From Oikopleura dioica (taxonomy: Eukaryota; Chordata; Appendicularia; Copelata; Oikopleuridae), in assembly GCA_907165135.1 (NCBI GenBank), contig OU015569.1, positions 5,456,001 to 5,520,000 of the forward strand: DNA of 64,000 nt, read 5' to 3'. Below, piece after piece: positions 47,012-59,074 of this stretch. A program made the translations under genes and the position numbers. Within the stretch, counting starts at the first letter, position 1, and the number at the start of each line of letters is the position of its first letter. The notes under the pieces were generated by a model. It made no database searches and was not told where the DNA came from. It worked only from the letters and a program-made list of their open reading frames with translations.

Positions 47012-49339
47012 CTTTCGGTGGCCTGTTCTCTCTTAGGGATGCTCCTTTAGCAGGTACTCGTCTTTAGCACGGCGCGCATCGTCTTTTTTCATGTGGCAGT
47101 AGAGAGGCGCGGCGCAAGTTACCGCGCGCCATGCGCTTTTTACTTTGGAGAGGGGATGCGTTTAGCGTTCCAGGCCTATATTTAGCGGCTCATTTCGCAA
47201 GAAGCTATTTGCTTCTAAAAATGAACATGCCGTAAATCACTTACATCTGGGTGAAACTCTCCCTTACTCTTACGCGGCCATAATTGGTTATTGCCATCCT
47301 TAAGAATATAATATTCCAAATATATGCCATCCGGCCGACTTAACCGTTTCCACACTCTGCGGTCGCAAAACTTACTTTCACGTTCGGTCAAATGCGATTT
47401 GGCGAGCTCAAACGCTCAATTAGCTTGCAGGTCAAAAACTATGGTTTCACGAGTTATCTTTGACAGTCGAGATTTAACTCTGCATTTGAGATATAGGATA
47501 GACTTGCTCAAAAATCTGGGAAACAATCGAGGTGCATGCCGTGGCTGCATCTTAAGATTGCGACGACGCAAGTGTCATCTGTTTCCCAAATGCCACATTC
47601 CATGATTGCTGTCACAAGGCGATGGGCACTCCTTTTTTTTAATCAAGAAACGGCATCATCAGCAGACCGCACTAGGCAAAAGAAAAATGATCCGTTCCGG
47701 ATCTTTCTAAGTCTTTCGCGGCCTGCTCGTTATTATGCAACGTAGGAATAGCTTATATATTTGCTTCAAGGTAACAATAAAACATAGATCCATATTTTTG
47801 TGGGTTATATTTTGAACTTGCAGTCAAGAAAACTTCACGTTGAATACAATCAGCAAGAACGGGTTTGTATGTTGGCAGCTGGTGGGAATCGAGCGACGTA
47901 AACCTCAAGAATCAAAATTTCTCTGGTTTAGAATTGCCGCCGTGAATTAGCGCGGATAAACCCTTCAAACTCGGCTGAGGTAATCGGCCAAGGGTCGAAT
48001 TGTTTTTGTGCGAAATGACTTGAGTATGCTCTACTAAGTCTTGGGCGTAATTAATTCAAACAAGGACCGTTTTCGCATGACGAGAATGTTTATCTCGAAT
48101 ATTTTTCTAAGCCCTTTATTTTCTATCTCTCGCGTTCCAACTTTTTCAAAGGATAGAAAAAACGCCGCTGATCTAATAAAAGCGCGCTGAACTACGCTCT
48201 ATGATGTTTAAATAATTTTTGAGCATTCTAATAACTCTTTCGCAAAACTCACAAAAAGAACGGACAGAAGCTGGGGCTTACCTTTGCGTGGAAATCGGCA
48301 CAGGTTATCCCCTAAAAGTTGGAATCTGCAAGTCGAAGGAAAAAAAAAGAACCACGTTGGTCGTGAGTCACGTAGGAGCAATTTAGGTTTGTTGGAGAAA
48401 ATGTGAAAAAAGTGGTCTAATTGTGAACGAAACGGTGGAGCGACGGTGCTCCATTAGATCGCATTACGTGTTCCTCGATGGGACGGAGGCCGTTTTTGGC
48501 GATTTTCGCCATCTATGGCATAAGTACTGTTAATGCACAGGCAAGGGTCTTTGATTCTTTTGAACAAGAGATAAAAAGAGCAAGCGATCTTGAGAAAATC
48601 AAACGACGGCCGACACTCGTCAAAAATCCACGTTATTTTTCCTCCGAGAGAGTGCACTTCGCTTCCAAAGACAGTAATTTTGATTGAAGAGTTAAATGAA
48701 AGTCAAGCTCAAATAGCATATCCTAGATTATGGACAAGACCCTAATTAGGAGTTTAATGTTATCTCATGTGGATACAGCGAAATAGTCCTGGAGCTCAAC
48801 GACTTACCAGGAGCGGGTCGAATCTAAATTGACGCTCATCTTTCATCTAAATATTTACGAAAAAACGCTTGACGGAAATTGAGAGGCGCAACGAAAGCCC
48901 TCCAGAACACGATAATTGGGCAATTTAAGTTAATCTGAAAACTAACTGATCATCAGACTATTTAGCATTTCATCTAATTACCATCTGTGCAAGAAGTGCT
49001 CGCCTCACAATTTCAAAAACCGAAGTTGTAAAGAAATTATTCCACTTTTCGGAATTTAGACGAAGCAAACAGAGCCTTAAGTAAACTTATTCATCATTTT
49101 TGACGTTTGGACAGTATCTTCTTGCGCTTGATATGATGGATGAAAAAACGAACGGGTTTTCTTCCGTTCGTTTTTTTAATAACAAAATCTTTGAGTTTCA
49201 AACGTTGACGGCATTAGCCGTTCTATTTCCTTACCAGGGTTGTTAGATTCCTCTCGAGGCGCGAAGAAAAGGGATGAGCTCATTTGGCGACCCGAGTGAA
49301 AAGAAATCTTACAGGATTATACAGTAGGTAGGATTGGAG
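47012..49339. other. Intergenic region with one possible small secreted ORF
   Basis: About 2.3 kb between divergent genes. The only frame worth noting is 48478-48687 (+), which starts with a good signal peptide MGRRPFLAIFAIYGISTVNA and continues RVFDSFEQEIKRASDLEK for 69 residues in total. It could be a small secreted peptide or a first exon of the ZP gene, but no splice partner was found. Confidence 0.35.
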
Positions 49340-51855
49340 ACTGCTCGATGGACGGAGGGAATCTATTCAACTTCACGAATCAGGAAAGGGCTCTTTTTGT
49401 AGTCGAGTTTATTTTATCTCACTGAATATTCAAACTTTCAGCAATTTATGGAGCAACTTGAAAGGACAACATGCAAACTTGGAGTTACAGTTGTGGCTTT
49501 TCTCAAACAGAAAACGCGACCCACATCTCGTTTGAAAATCAGATCGAGTGGACGAGAATAGCATCAACGGTTCCAAAAGTTATATTTGGAAATCAGGAGA
49601 GTGTTCTCATTCCGCGCAAAAATATATTTCATAACATTGCGCTCAAGAACGTGCGCTAGTTCGATAATTGGCACAAAACTTCAAATTTCTCCTGTCACTT
49701 TGAGAAGACGCTGTCGACGAGTATGTGCGTGTCTACCAAGTGCGATTTCTGCGAGGACTGCTTTTGGGATCCGCTGAATAACTGCACATACACTTGTGAT
49801 ATCACGGAGCCATGCATCTGTAAAAAGCCTTCCGTTATCATTTTGGAGCCAATCCCCGGCGATGGCAGTTTTGATGTCAGAACAGGGCTCTACTATGACG
49901 AGCATTTGGAACGGCCGATCACGGCGGCGGATGAAATTGAAAAAGATGACGAAACCTGGATCGGTATCGAGCTAATCGACATCCAAAAACCGACTTTAGT
50001 CGTGGTTGTCGAGAAGCTTTGGGTCACAGCAACAGATGACCCGGACCCACCAGAAGGTTCTGTTATTCTGCTTAGAAAACTGCCAACTGGGTGTGCGATC
50101 CTGCATCCACTCATGGACGGCTACCCGATGCCGAATCCATTCGATAAAGAGAATCCAGAAGAGCACCCACATATGGCATTCAGAATCGACTTCATGGGCA
50201 TTTCTGAAGCGTTTGCTAATATTCCAGACTTCCGAGGTTTCTTCATCCACGTTATAACAAAGGTTTAGAACCATCAAACACTGAATTTTTATGGACCGCG
50301 CGTCGCATAATGAAATTGTTTGATTACCGGCTGCTTAAATCTATTTAGGTCTGCGTTACGAATGGAGAGAACTGTATGGGAACATGTCAAGAAGGACAAG
50401 TTTATTAGTCAAAAACTAGCACTATAAGTTAACATATTTGATATATCGTATTGTTTAAATCAGATTATCCGGAGAATCAAATAATTGTAGTTAATTTCTG
50501 TAATTATTGCATAACTCAACGAAGGGGAAGTAGAAAAAGATGCTGCGGAAAGGAGAATGGCTTTGGGAAATATGTCAGAAGCAAATAATAACGCTAGAAC
50601 TATGCAGCTAGATGTTGCATGCACTCGCTACGAAGATGAAAAAGGAGCAGACGAGGAAGAGGAAGAGATTTTGAAGAGAACAACGACAACAGCAAAACCA
50701 AAGACAACATTACCAAAGTGCACCGATTTCCCCACTTTTGGTGATGGCTTTAACGATTATTCTTCCCAAGTTACCACCAGTGCTAATCTCACTATCAATC
50801 GAAAAATTTCGCCTAAAGAAGTCGACCTTAGAACAAGGTAATATCTTTCAAACTAAAATAGAAAAGCCATTTGAACTCAGTTTTATTTTAAAAGGGCTAA
50901 TGTGACTTTCAGAATTTGGAGAGAGATTTTAAAATTAAACGAACACAAGAAAAATATTCTCGGAAAGCAACCACGAGATGAGCACAAGAACACAGCACTT
51001 GACAGAAGCAACAAAATACATAACTCTACTGGCTTTACAAGAGAAAGCAACAGAGAGTATTTTGAGGAAGGGCTTTCCATATCTCAATACGGTTATCAAT
51101 TTAAAGCCATGAATGGCACTTGTTAACAAGCCGATCTAGGGGCAGATGGCGCAATGTGAATTCTAATCAGTATGAACTCTTATCGCCCCCTAGATATAAT
51201 TTATATCATATAAAACAACCCTGCAAACTCAGAGAAAAACCCACAATCCGATAATGGCTAATAGACGAGCTTTTAATGATATCATATGCAAGATCCTTTA
51301 TGGAGTAATAGCTGATCGCTCTTCAATCAATGGGCTGAATTTCTGTGAACCTATCAATTTAATCTTCCTCTTATCATTTTGCTTCATTCTAAAATACTCA
51401 ATTTGGAGGAAAGCTCTAATAAGCTCTTAGAACAATACAAAGCTGAATTGGAAAGAGAAAAATTGGAAGAAGGGAGAACTAGAAGATCGGAAGACGAGTT
51501 TTCTCAGGAAAGAATCAACTCTCCGAGTCAGTTCTTCGAGCACAATGGAGGGAGCAAGAAACTCTTTCAAAAAGCAGGAGTGATAGAAACATTCGGGCCC
51601 TGGCCGTTTTTTCTCTCGAACAGGGATCCTCTAACTGGAGAGCAAGCAGAGATCTTTTTCGGTTCTCCATCGAGCTCTTCGAAATTCGGGACGTGGTCGA
51701 ACTCGAGTAAGTAGCGGTAAACTGTCACAAACAAGGAAATAATTTTTGTAGAGCCCGGTCACGTTGTGCTGGTGCTCATCCTGCTAGTCGACGTTGCCCT
51801 TGGAGTGAATGCATTAAGGCTAAAGCGGAAGCAAAGCGCCAAACTACTGGAGTGA
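49340..51855 (+). CDS. Zona-pellucida-domain-like single-pass membrane protein; 5' end unresolved
   Basis: ZP modules polymerise extracellular matrix or form receptors. The ZP-N part may be DNMQTWSYSCGFSQTENATH in the exon from about 49463. The next exon (about 49709-50263) has a Cys-rich start (MCVSTKCDFCEDCFWDPLNN), then VVVEKLWVTATDDPDPPEGS and LLRKLPTGCAILHPLMDG and MAFRIDFMGISEAF, FRGFFIHVITK, continuing after an intron as VCVTNGENCMGTCQ; this is the ZP-C order (xCWATP, GCP, F..F, HC..C). A Thr/Lys linker KRTTTTAKPKTTLPKC follows, then charged exons with a furin-type site EGRTRRSEDE (about 51477), and a C-terminal anchor GHVVLVLILLVDVALGVNAL with a basic tail RLKRKQSAKLLE. The start near 49349 (MDGGNLFNFTNQERALF) is one option only. 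Confidence 0.6.
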
Positions 51856-52189
51856 TTACTCGGGCAAGTCTTTCTCGTCTTTCTCAAATATCTTTTCTAA
51901 AAAACTCGATTGCAAATTATATTTGACCCTGTTCTTTCAACTGCATGATCAATGCTACTACAAAGTACTCTAAAACGAAGAAAATAATTCTCATCTTGTC
52001 AACTTTGACGCTTGGCAGTTCTCCATAGTTGATCTTTACTGATTCCTACTTGACAAGGGTTACCACTGGCGAATAGTCAGTAGCGCAAGGGCACTGACAA
52101 TTTTCAGCTTCTAACAAGGACAGATTGAATAAAGCATAGCTGGAAATTATTTATTTTTTGTAAAGAAGATATTTTGGAGGGCATGAGTT
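51856..52189. other. Convergent intergenic region, no gene seen
   Basis: About 330 bp between the ZP-like stop and the stop of a minus-strand exon; probably both 3' UTRs. Confidence 0.4.
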
Positions 52190-52493
52190 AATTCTGGTCA
52201 TAATCGTATTGATTCAAGGCGATGTCCATTTCAGCATCCATTTCCACCTAAAGACACATTTCAATTGTCTGGTTATCTAGTTTACGGAGTTTGCGTCGTA
52301 AACGGAGCTCCCAAAATATTAAACGTACTTGCATACAAATAAATTGAAACTCGGCTTCGCCAAAAATTCACATTATGGTTATTTTTTTACCTGGTTCTGT
52401 AAATCGACCTGATCATCCATGTACTGCTCGTATGCATCTGCCATATCACGTTCAGCCGCTTGTATTTCCATATCAACGTTGCGCTTGGAAATA
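52190..52493 (-). CDS. 3' exons of an unassigned minus-strand gene
   Basis: Two exons flanking an intron at about 52257-52391 (CAG|GTAAAAAAAT to TCTTTAG|GTGGAA) read RNVDMEIQAAERDMADAYEQ, YMDDQVDLQNQ, then VEMDAEMDIALNQYDYDQN and stop. The acidic, Met/Gln-rich helical composition looks coding. An acceptor TTCCAAG precedes the first. It could be the end of the membrane-protein exons upstream or a separate gene; I do not recognise it. Confidence 0.45.
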
Positions 52494-52824
52494 TTTTAAT
52501 TGATCGAATGAAATTTAAGACTCGCTGTCACAATTTGACAAAGGCTTAGCCTGGACTGCCTGACAGTATGTCACTTACGCGGTAAATAAAATTTTACGGC
52601 TGAAACCGCGGATGGAGCTTTTAAGAATATATTTTTGAATAATTCAGATTCTGTTCAATTATATTACCCTAATTATGCTAGTTTCAAATATAACCAAAAA
52701 TCTTGGAACTCTTTTAAATTTTCACGGCCATAATCGTTATGCAATGATCAGCTAAAAAAATAGAACGTTGTTTTTGCAATAACTTCTAATTTTGGAGTGA
52801 AAAGAGCCCGACAAGATTCTGCTC

Positions 52825-53572
52825 TCAGAACCTGTCTAAACTCTGGCCCGAATTATTATATAACTCGGAACCGAAGTCCTTTCTAACCTCGTGAAACTGA
52901 TTGAAGTTCATTGACCCGTCTTTCGAGGCTTCCGCAGAGGACCACGTCGTGAGCACTCCGAGGGCTACGTTAGGATGTCTCTGTTGTAGATCTAAGATCT
53001 GTTGGTACACCCTTAAGCGCTCGACAATATCCATGTATCGAAGACATGCAGAAAGAGTAGACTTTGAAGCTTTCGATTTCCAGAGACGTGTACTTTCGCA
53101 CAACGTGCTGTTTTTATTGGATAAGTGATAGATATTCATTTCAAATAAACTATCACGCCACTATCAGTAACCTTCGTCCTTATGGAGAAAATATTATCGA
53201 AAGCCGTTCCAGAGCAAGCAAAATCTCGACGATTGAACTTATTCCGATACCGATGAGGGACCACAAGGAAAGCGCGTTCTTCTTTGTCCTTGTTATCTCC
53301 ATAATATTCTCATGCTCTTTTATGAAAACGAAAATAACGAGAACAAGCATGGCGATTGAAAGCAGCGAGCAGATTGCGGTTACAATGACAGTAGATTTCG
53401 GAGTTTGCATGGAATACTTAGAGGAAACGACTTTGAGTATCTTACTGTATGTAGCCTTGCTTACCGAAAATATCCCACAGAAGATAATGACTAATCCAAC
53501 CACGACTGGCTCGATGAAAATATAACGAAAGACGTGCTGATATAATATAAGAAAACCAAAGCAAATGTACAC
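52825..53572 (-). CDS. Putative four-helix membrane protein exons, unassigned
   Basis: The exon at about 53180-53531, entered after a TATATCAG acceptor, encodes three hydrophobic helices: FIEPVVVGLVIIFCGIFSVS, STVIVTAICSLLSIAMLVLV (continuing IFVFIK) and ALSLWSLIGIGISSIVEILL, with short charged loops, the pattern of tetraspan or MARVEL-like proteins. A second exon (52825 to about 53135) contains RYMDIVERLRVYQQILDLQQ and a hydrophilic tail. The frames between the two were not joined with certainty and the true start lies upstream of 53531. No family recognised. Confidence 0.45.
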
Positions 53573-53792
53573 TTAGGGAAGGATATACTGTATTAAATAT
53601 ACAAAAATTCTATATTTCGGCCTCTAAGAGGCTAAAGGTCCTCGCTCTTCCCGTGAAAAGCTCAGTAGTTAGAAAAGTTTGAAAAACTGTTGAATATTAG
53701 CCTTGCAAACCGAGCTAACCTGAGTCAAAACTGCGATGGTGATAACTTTTTATGGGTAGCGCGGAATTGATCTGGTTCACTTCGCACGTATT

Positions 53793-54287
53793 CTATTCGA
53801 GTGTATCCCTGTCAAATCCGACGCTGAGATGATACCGAACATGGCGATTTGGTTTCAAGGATCTGAAATAGACCAAGTCATTCCAGCCAGGCACGCCGAG
53901 CTCGCAGTGGAGCTGAATATGCACGGTAACTACTGCTATTGGCTCTTGAAAAGCATTACGAACCTTACTAGAAGATGGACCTGTTCGGCTGTTAACTCTT
54001 TCGAAGTGACGCTTGAAGAGCAGGCTTTTGGCAATGACTTCCTCTTTATCTCTTTTTGACACTGGCTTTGCCGGCTGACCAAAATCGAACGAGTCTCTTT
54101 GTTCTCCGAGGCAACTCTGATAATTTTCGTAGAAAACTTCATCTTGGGAAAGCTCTGGCGACGTGCTCGGGCAGTGATCCGAGCGGTCCTCCGTTAATTT
54201 AGCACTAAATTGAGCACTATATTCGCGACTAGTGAGCGCGCTTCTCCGTCCGAAACAGTGATTACCCAAAAGATAGTTTATATGCAA
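53793..54287 (-). CDS. Open minus-strand exon of unknown affiliation
   Basis: A 164-codon open frame without an ATG at its 5' end, so it is an exon at most. It includes SPELSQDEVFYENYQSCLGE and KPVSKRDKEEVIAKSLLFKR, which look like ordinary hydrophilic coding sequence. It may be a 5' exon of the membrane-protein gene downstream, or non-coding. Confidence 0.3.
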   Translation of the reverse strand: MHINYLLGNHCFGRRSALTSREYSAQFSAKLTEDRSDHCPSTSPELSQDEVFYENYQSCLGEQRDSFDFGQPAKPVSKRDKEEVIAKSLLFKRHFERVNSRTGPSSSKVRNAFQEPIAVVTVHIQLHCELGVPGWNDLVYFRSLKPNRHVRYHLSVGFDRDTLE

Positions 54288-55727
54288 AGTAGAGAGCTAC
54301 TGTAAAACCGGGTTATAACTTAGAATAACTTATATGTTCTCGAGTTCAGAAAACACGAAAAATCTAACAAGTGTAACTTGTAAAATTGTCCCTCTTGACA
54401 TTCTCTTTGCAAAATACTTTTATAAAAATTCGAGTTCCGATTTTATCATAAAAGCATTAAATACCTTACTATGAGCATCGGGTCACTTGAAAAAAACAAT
54501 TTATGAGAAAAAAACACCTTTACTCCCCATTCCTTCACTAGGAAGATAGAACCTCCTCTCCATTCTCGGTCGAGTGACAATTTCTGTTCATTACTGTCGC
54601 AAATTCATGCGTGCTTTTAATGCACGAAAATCAACCATAGTTTAAGCTTAATTCACTGTGAAGTGAAAGGAAGAAATTTACTTTGGACGCTCTATTCAAG
54701 CTTTACCTAATTCATTTATCAATTTGAATATGAATTGACCACGGGACGCGAGTCCGGTTATAATAAAAAGACACGTTTCCATTTGGGTAATTGACTCTTT
54801 CAAGAACTTTTCTTACCTACTTCACTCCTCTGTTCGCAAAGAATATCAATAGAACTCTTGATCGGCCAGTGCATTGAATAAGATGTGTATTTTCGGTGAG
54901 GCGCATGCATATTTTATCAAACACTGGATATTGAAAGTGCTTAGAGATGAAGAAGCGCTCAATAAAAGGCTTTTTTTTTGTACTAAAAAACCGCTTTCAT
55001 TCTGCTACTATCAGTTTTACTGGAAAGCCTATGCAGCATGTTCAATTACAGAAATTATTTTCAAATAAACGCAACGAGCGTATCAAGGCTCGGTCAAATA
55101 AAAATAGCGAAATTTCATCTTGAACGAAAGTTTACGACTCAATTTAAAATGCGACCTTTCGCTTTTAAAGAAAGTAAAAGGGATCACCGATCAATTATCC
55201 TCTGCTTGGAATTATTAGTCACAAAGCTCGTAAAGTCATGAGCTGGCCAAGAGTAAACAATCAAAACGACTTTGAAATTTTTTTTTCTCAAACGCGAAAG
55301 AGCCTCTTGACACGAATTTCGCAGCCTGTTTTGCGCTTTAAGTCCACTCAAAGACTTATTTTTCTCCGGTTATTATTCTTACCCGCGCGGCTATTCCTAT
55401 TTTGTCCTGTTTTCCTGTGATTTTTTTATTAGAGATTCAATTTTCCCATTTTAGAAACTTCCTTATTTTTTCAAACGGAATTTGGCTTATGAAAATTTTG
55501 ACATAGAGAGTGATTGAAAAAGGGATAGAATTTTGGTACAGGGTTTCAGCTCCGCCCTTCGGCTATTTCTAGTTCATGCTTTGCCACATCACCGAGAGAG
55601 AGAGCGGCGATGCACTGGAGGCCCTTTTTCTTCAATTGATTTCCTCGGAATTGATTGTATTTTTTCTTCAGAATACGACATCGAAAGGAATTTCCTCTTT
55701 GTTCGTACGCAGTGAAAACTAGATAAA
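54288..55727. other. Intergenic region, no gene seen
   Basis: AT-rich 1.4 kb upstream of the PDI gene. Small open frames at 54874-55420 have no start context, domains or splice partners. A GAGAGAGAGA tract occurs near 55594. Confidence 0.4.
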
Positions 55728-56773
55728 ATGGCGAAGAAAGAAAAGAAGGAGAAGAAGAATAAGACGATTAACGATCCCCTCGCCGGACTCAAACTAGTTC
55801 TTCGCTATGTCTTTTACGGAATCGGTTGCTATGCTACATTCATGGCCATCTACTTCTTTGGGTAATTTAGGAGTCAAAGAGTTTAGTGCTATCCAAATTC
55901 TAGGCCAACGATTCAACAAAAGATCAAGGACGCCATGAGCGATGTTCTCGTCCTCGGCGAATCCAACTTCGATGCGGCTCTTGCTCGCAACGAGGAGATA
56001 ATGGTTGAGTTCTACGCTCCCTGGTGCCCGCATTGTAAGCGACTTGCGCCCGAATACGACACAGCCGCTGCTCAGCTCAAATCTCATAACATCCAAATTG
56101 GAAAGGTATTGTCTGAAGCGACAACGAGGAATGCGTAACGTAAAATTTTAGGTCGACTGCACTCAGCACAATGCTCTTTGCAAGAAGTATGATATTAGTG
56201 GTTATCCCACTATGAAGATTTTCGTGAAGGGCGAAGACGAACCCAAGAGTTACGACGGCGCACTCACCGCTGATGCCATCGTTTCAAAGATGCTCCACGA
56301 GGTTATGTCCGAACCTATTCCAGAAACTCAAGGTAATATTTTTGCGAAAACGTTTCTTCTAATAATTCAGGCGATAACAAAAAAATTGTCGCGAAAAACT
56401 TTAACGATCTCGTCATCAACTCTTCCGCCGATGTTTTCGTCAAATTCTATGCACCTTGGTGCGGCCATTGCAAAGCCATGGCTCCAGCATGGGAAGAATT
56501 TGCTACTGCTCACAAGGATGACGATTCCATCATTATTGGCGACTTTGATGCCACTGCTAATGAACTAGGCAAGTCGATCTAACATTAACCATTTCATAAG
56601 GAACTTCAGAGCTCGAGAGCTACAAGGAACTTGTGAAGGGATATCCATCCATCCTCTGGATTCCTGCTGGCGACAAGACGAATCCAGTGAAATACCAGGG
56701 AGGACGATCCCTCGAGGATTTCGAAAAATGGCTTTCAGAAAACAGAAGCTCCGGAGCAAAGGATGAGCTTTAG
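55728..56773 (+). CDS. Protein disulfide isomerase with two thioredoxin domains, N-terminal hydrophobic anchor and KDEL
   Basis: Forms and rearranges disulfides in the ER. The N-terminus [20 protein letters not shown] is very lysine-rich and precedes one hydrophobic segment ([20 protein letters not shown]), more like an uncleaved signal anchor than a standard signal peptide. Domain 1 has [20 protein letters not shown] (CPHC) and [14 protein letters not shown]; domain 2 has [20 protein letters not shown] (CGHC) and [14 protein letters not shown]. The protein ends SSGAKDEL, an ER retrieval signal. There are about 300 residues, with the two catalytic domains nearly adjacent and no room for the b-b' domains of classical PDI. 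Introns include about 55862-55904, 56106-56152, about 56332-56371 and 56570-56609. It is not clearly orthologous to one human PDI; TMX and PDIA6 have different layouts. Confidence 0.9.
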
Positions 56774-57162
56774 TGCAATATGAATATCTTCGCAGAACTC
56801 TGTGTCCTAATATCTTCCAGATTTTTATCTTTCCTAACTGTGCTAGGCAACATGGCCCGTTTGTGCCAAGCAGGGTTAGATACAGTTATGTTTTAGTAAC
56901 ACGCGTACGGTTTTTAGGCTAATGCACCAATAAACTATATTTTGAATTCGAATCGAGTTTTTCTCTTGCAATAAGAAAGGCGCATGCAACTCTAGCAGAA
57001 GATAGCGTTAGCAAGAAGAAACATCGAAAACGAGTGCTTCTTCAATTGTGGAATGTGATGAGCTTGAACTTCGCCGATGGGCAGTGTATTTTCCTATTTT
57101 CGGCATTTAGGTCACTGTTTTTTTCTAATAGTGGCAGAATGAAATCATGATCTGCTCCTTCG
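56774..57162. other. Convergent 3' region of PDI and PRPF4
   Basis: About 390 bp between two stop codons on opposite strands. AATAAA-like CCAATAAACTA near 56927 is the likely PDI polyadenylation signal. No gene seen. Confidence 0.5.
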
Positions 57163-59074
57163 TCAATCATCCATAGGTTCTGCTTTTGTGTCCACTTCTG
57201 GGGCCTTCTTAGACGGCAGGAATTCGCTTTTATCCGACTCTAGATTTGCTTCCGGACCCCATAACGTAATTATTCTATCATAACTCGACGTGGCGATGTA
57301 GTCTCCTTTTGTCGATAAGTCTGCTGACATAAGTTTGCCAGAATGTGTCAAAGTCTAGATTAGACGTAAGTTACTACTGCCACAATGACTGATCTCACCT
57401 TAACAGGAAGGAATCCCGGACATGCCCAGATCGCTGCTGTACTATCATACGATCCGCTGACCAAATAATCGCCCATGCCCTTCTGGTATCTGAGCGAGGT
57501 AACGATATTTTTGTGCGCAGGAATGGAATAAATGCATTTTTGTTGTCTGATGTCCCAAATCTATGGAGAAATTAACAACCTCGTTTTTTGCAGTCACTTT
57601 TACCTTAATATGATTGTCCGCAGATCCAGTTGCGAGCTGGTAGCAGTTCGGCGACCAAGTCACACAGTACACTTCCTTCAAATGACCAGCTAGGGTCATT
57701 ACACACCTTCCAGAGCGCAAATCCCAAACGCGTCCGTACGTATCCAGTCCCGTTGTAGCCACGAGGGCACCATCTTCCTATGGAAAACTTTTTAAGACTC
57801 TCTGGTGAATAAACTCACTTGAAACGATATATCATGGACTCCTTTCAAGTGCCCTTCTTGATGGAGTACTTCTGACTCAGCCTCCAAATCCCATAATCGC
57901 CACGAAGCATCGTAGCATGTGACGCCAAGGAATCTTCCGGAGGGATGGAAATTCGCTCGGGGAACACGCCTAATCATAAACGCTTTATCAATTACGTTCT
58001 AACAAGCCTTTTTTACCCTTCGTGGCCTTCTAGTACAGCCAGGGGCTCATCTGAAGTCATCGACCACAATTTAACTTCTCCGTTGGAAGCAGTAGTTGCC
58101 AAGCAGCATTCGCTTTCTTCAACAGTAACAAGAGCGCCGGGATGCCAGACGACGGCGCCGATTTGCAAATCGTGCGCTGGGATTTTGTGAACTTCTTCCA
58201 GGTCTGGCACGCTCCAGACTTTGACAGAGCCGGTGAAACTACCAGTGGCGAGGTAGTTCGAGTCGGGGGAGAAGTTGCACGAAGAAAGAGGCCGAGTGTC
58301 GCCCACTTGCGAGCCGATCATTTGAACGGACCCGGCTGACTTGTGAGCTAGCTGAAGACGGGAGAGTTTCTTAGCTTCGGGAAGATCGCGGTACTCTCGA
58401 GCGAGGGAGAGTCGCTCTCTTGCTCTAGGTATGCTAACAAAAAGTGTTAAAAAGCTTGTATACAGTGACTTGTTACCTGTAGTCTTTGATGAACTCTCGG
58501 GCAGGGATAAGCTCGTCCGGACCTTCGTGATACCAGGTTGTCAAGTTCAACTCTCTCATTTGCGACTTTTCGGCTGCAACAGTTTTCGTTTCTTCAAGTT
58601 TCGCCATGGTCGCATCATCGACTTCAGACAGGATCATCCTGAAAGATTAAAACTGCTTCAAGAACCGCTTTAAATACCTAAGACGCGATCGTCTATCAGC
58701 TGGATCTTCGCCGAAAAGAGTGATCGGTTCCCCTAGTGCTCGCAAAGTCGCCTTGACTTCTTTATCATCCGTCGAAACCGCCATCTTCCGAGCTCTTTTT
58801 CGTTTTTCGAAGTCATCCAGCAAAGATTGATGGTGTCCTTCCGTTGTTACATCCATAACAGCATTGATATCCGCCTAAATGATTTTTTAACACTGTCAAA
58901 GTAATTTGAAAGAAAATATGCTGCAGATATCTGTTCCGTCTATTGCACAGAATTTATATCCGCGCCAACCTTTTTTTGCGCAGCCCTTTCTTGCTCCCTC
59001 TTCATCCATTCTGGCATCTGGTTCTTGTTAGTGATATTTTTCTGGCGCACTGCGCCTTTGATAAGGTCGTTCAT
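57163..59074 (-). CDS. PRPF4: U4/U6 snRNP protein Prp4 (PRPF4), WD40 splicing factor
   Basis: Component of the U4/U6.U5 tri-snRNP. The PRP4-like (SFM) domain is diagnostic: [20 protein letters not shown] and [20 protein letters not shown] then [12 protein letters not shown]40 repeats follow, for example [77 protein letters not shown] and [19 protein letters not shown], up to [14 protein letters not shown]. The C-terminus adds an acidic tail ([14 protein letters not shown]). The first exon is less certain: [19 protein letters not shown] at 59074 leads to [16 protein letters not shown], which splices (donor GTTGGC near 58967) to [13 protein letters not shown]. That first part does not resemble vertebrate PRPF4 N-termini and could belong to a short separate cistron. 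Confidence 0.93.

Noticed and set aside
49681-50277. Minus-strand open frames opposite the ZP-like exon
   Set aside because: Antisense shadows; the plus-strand frame carries the conserved Cys and ZP-C pattern.
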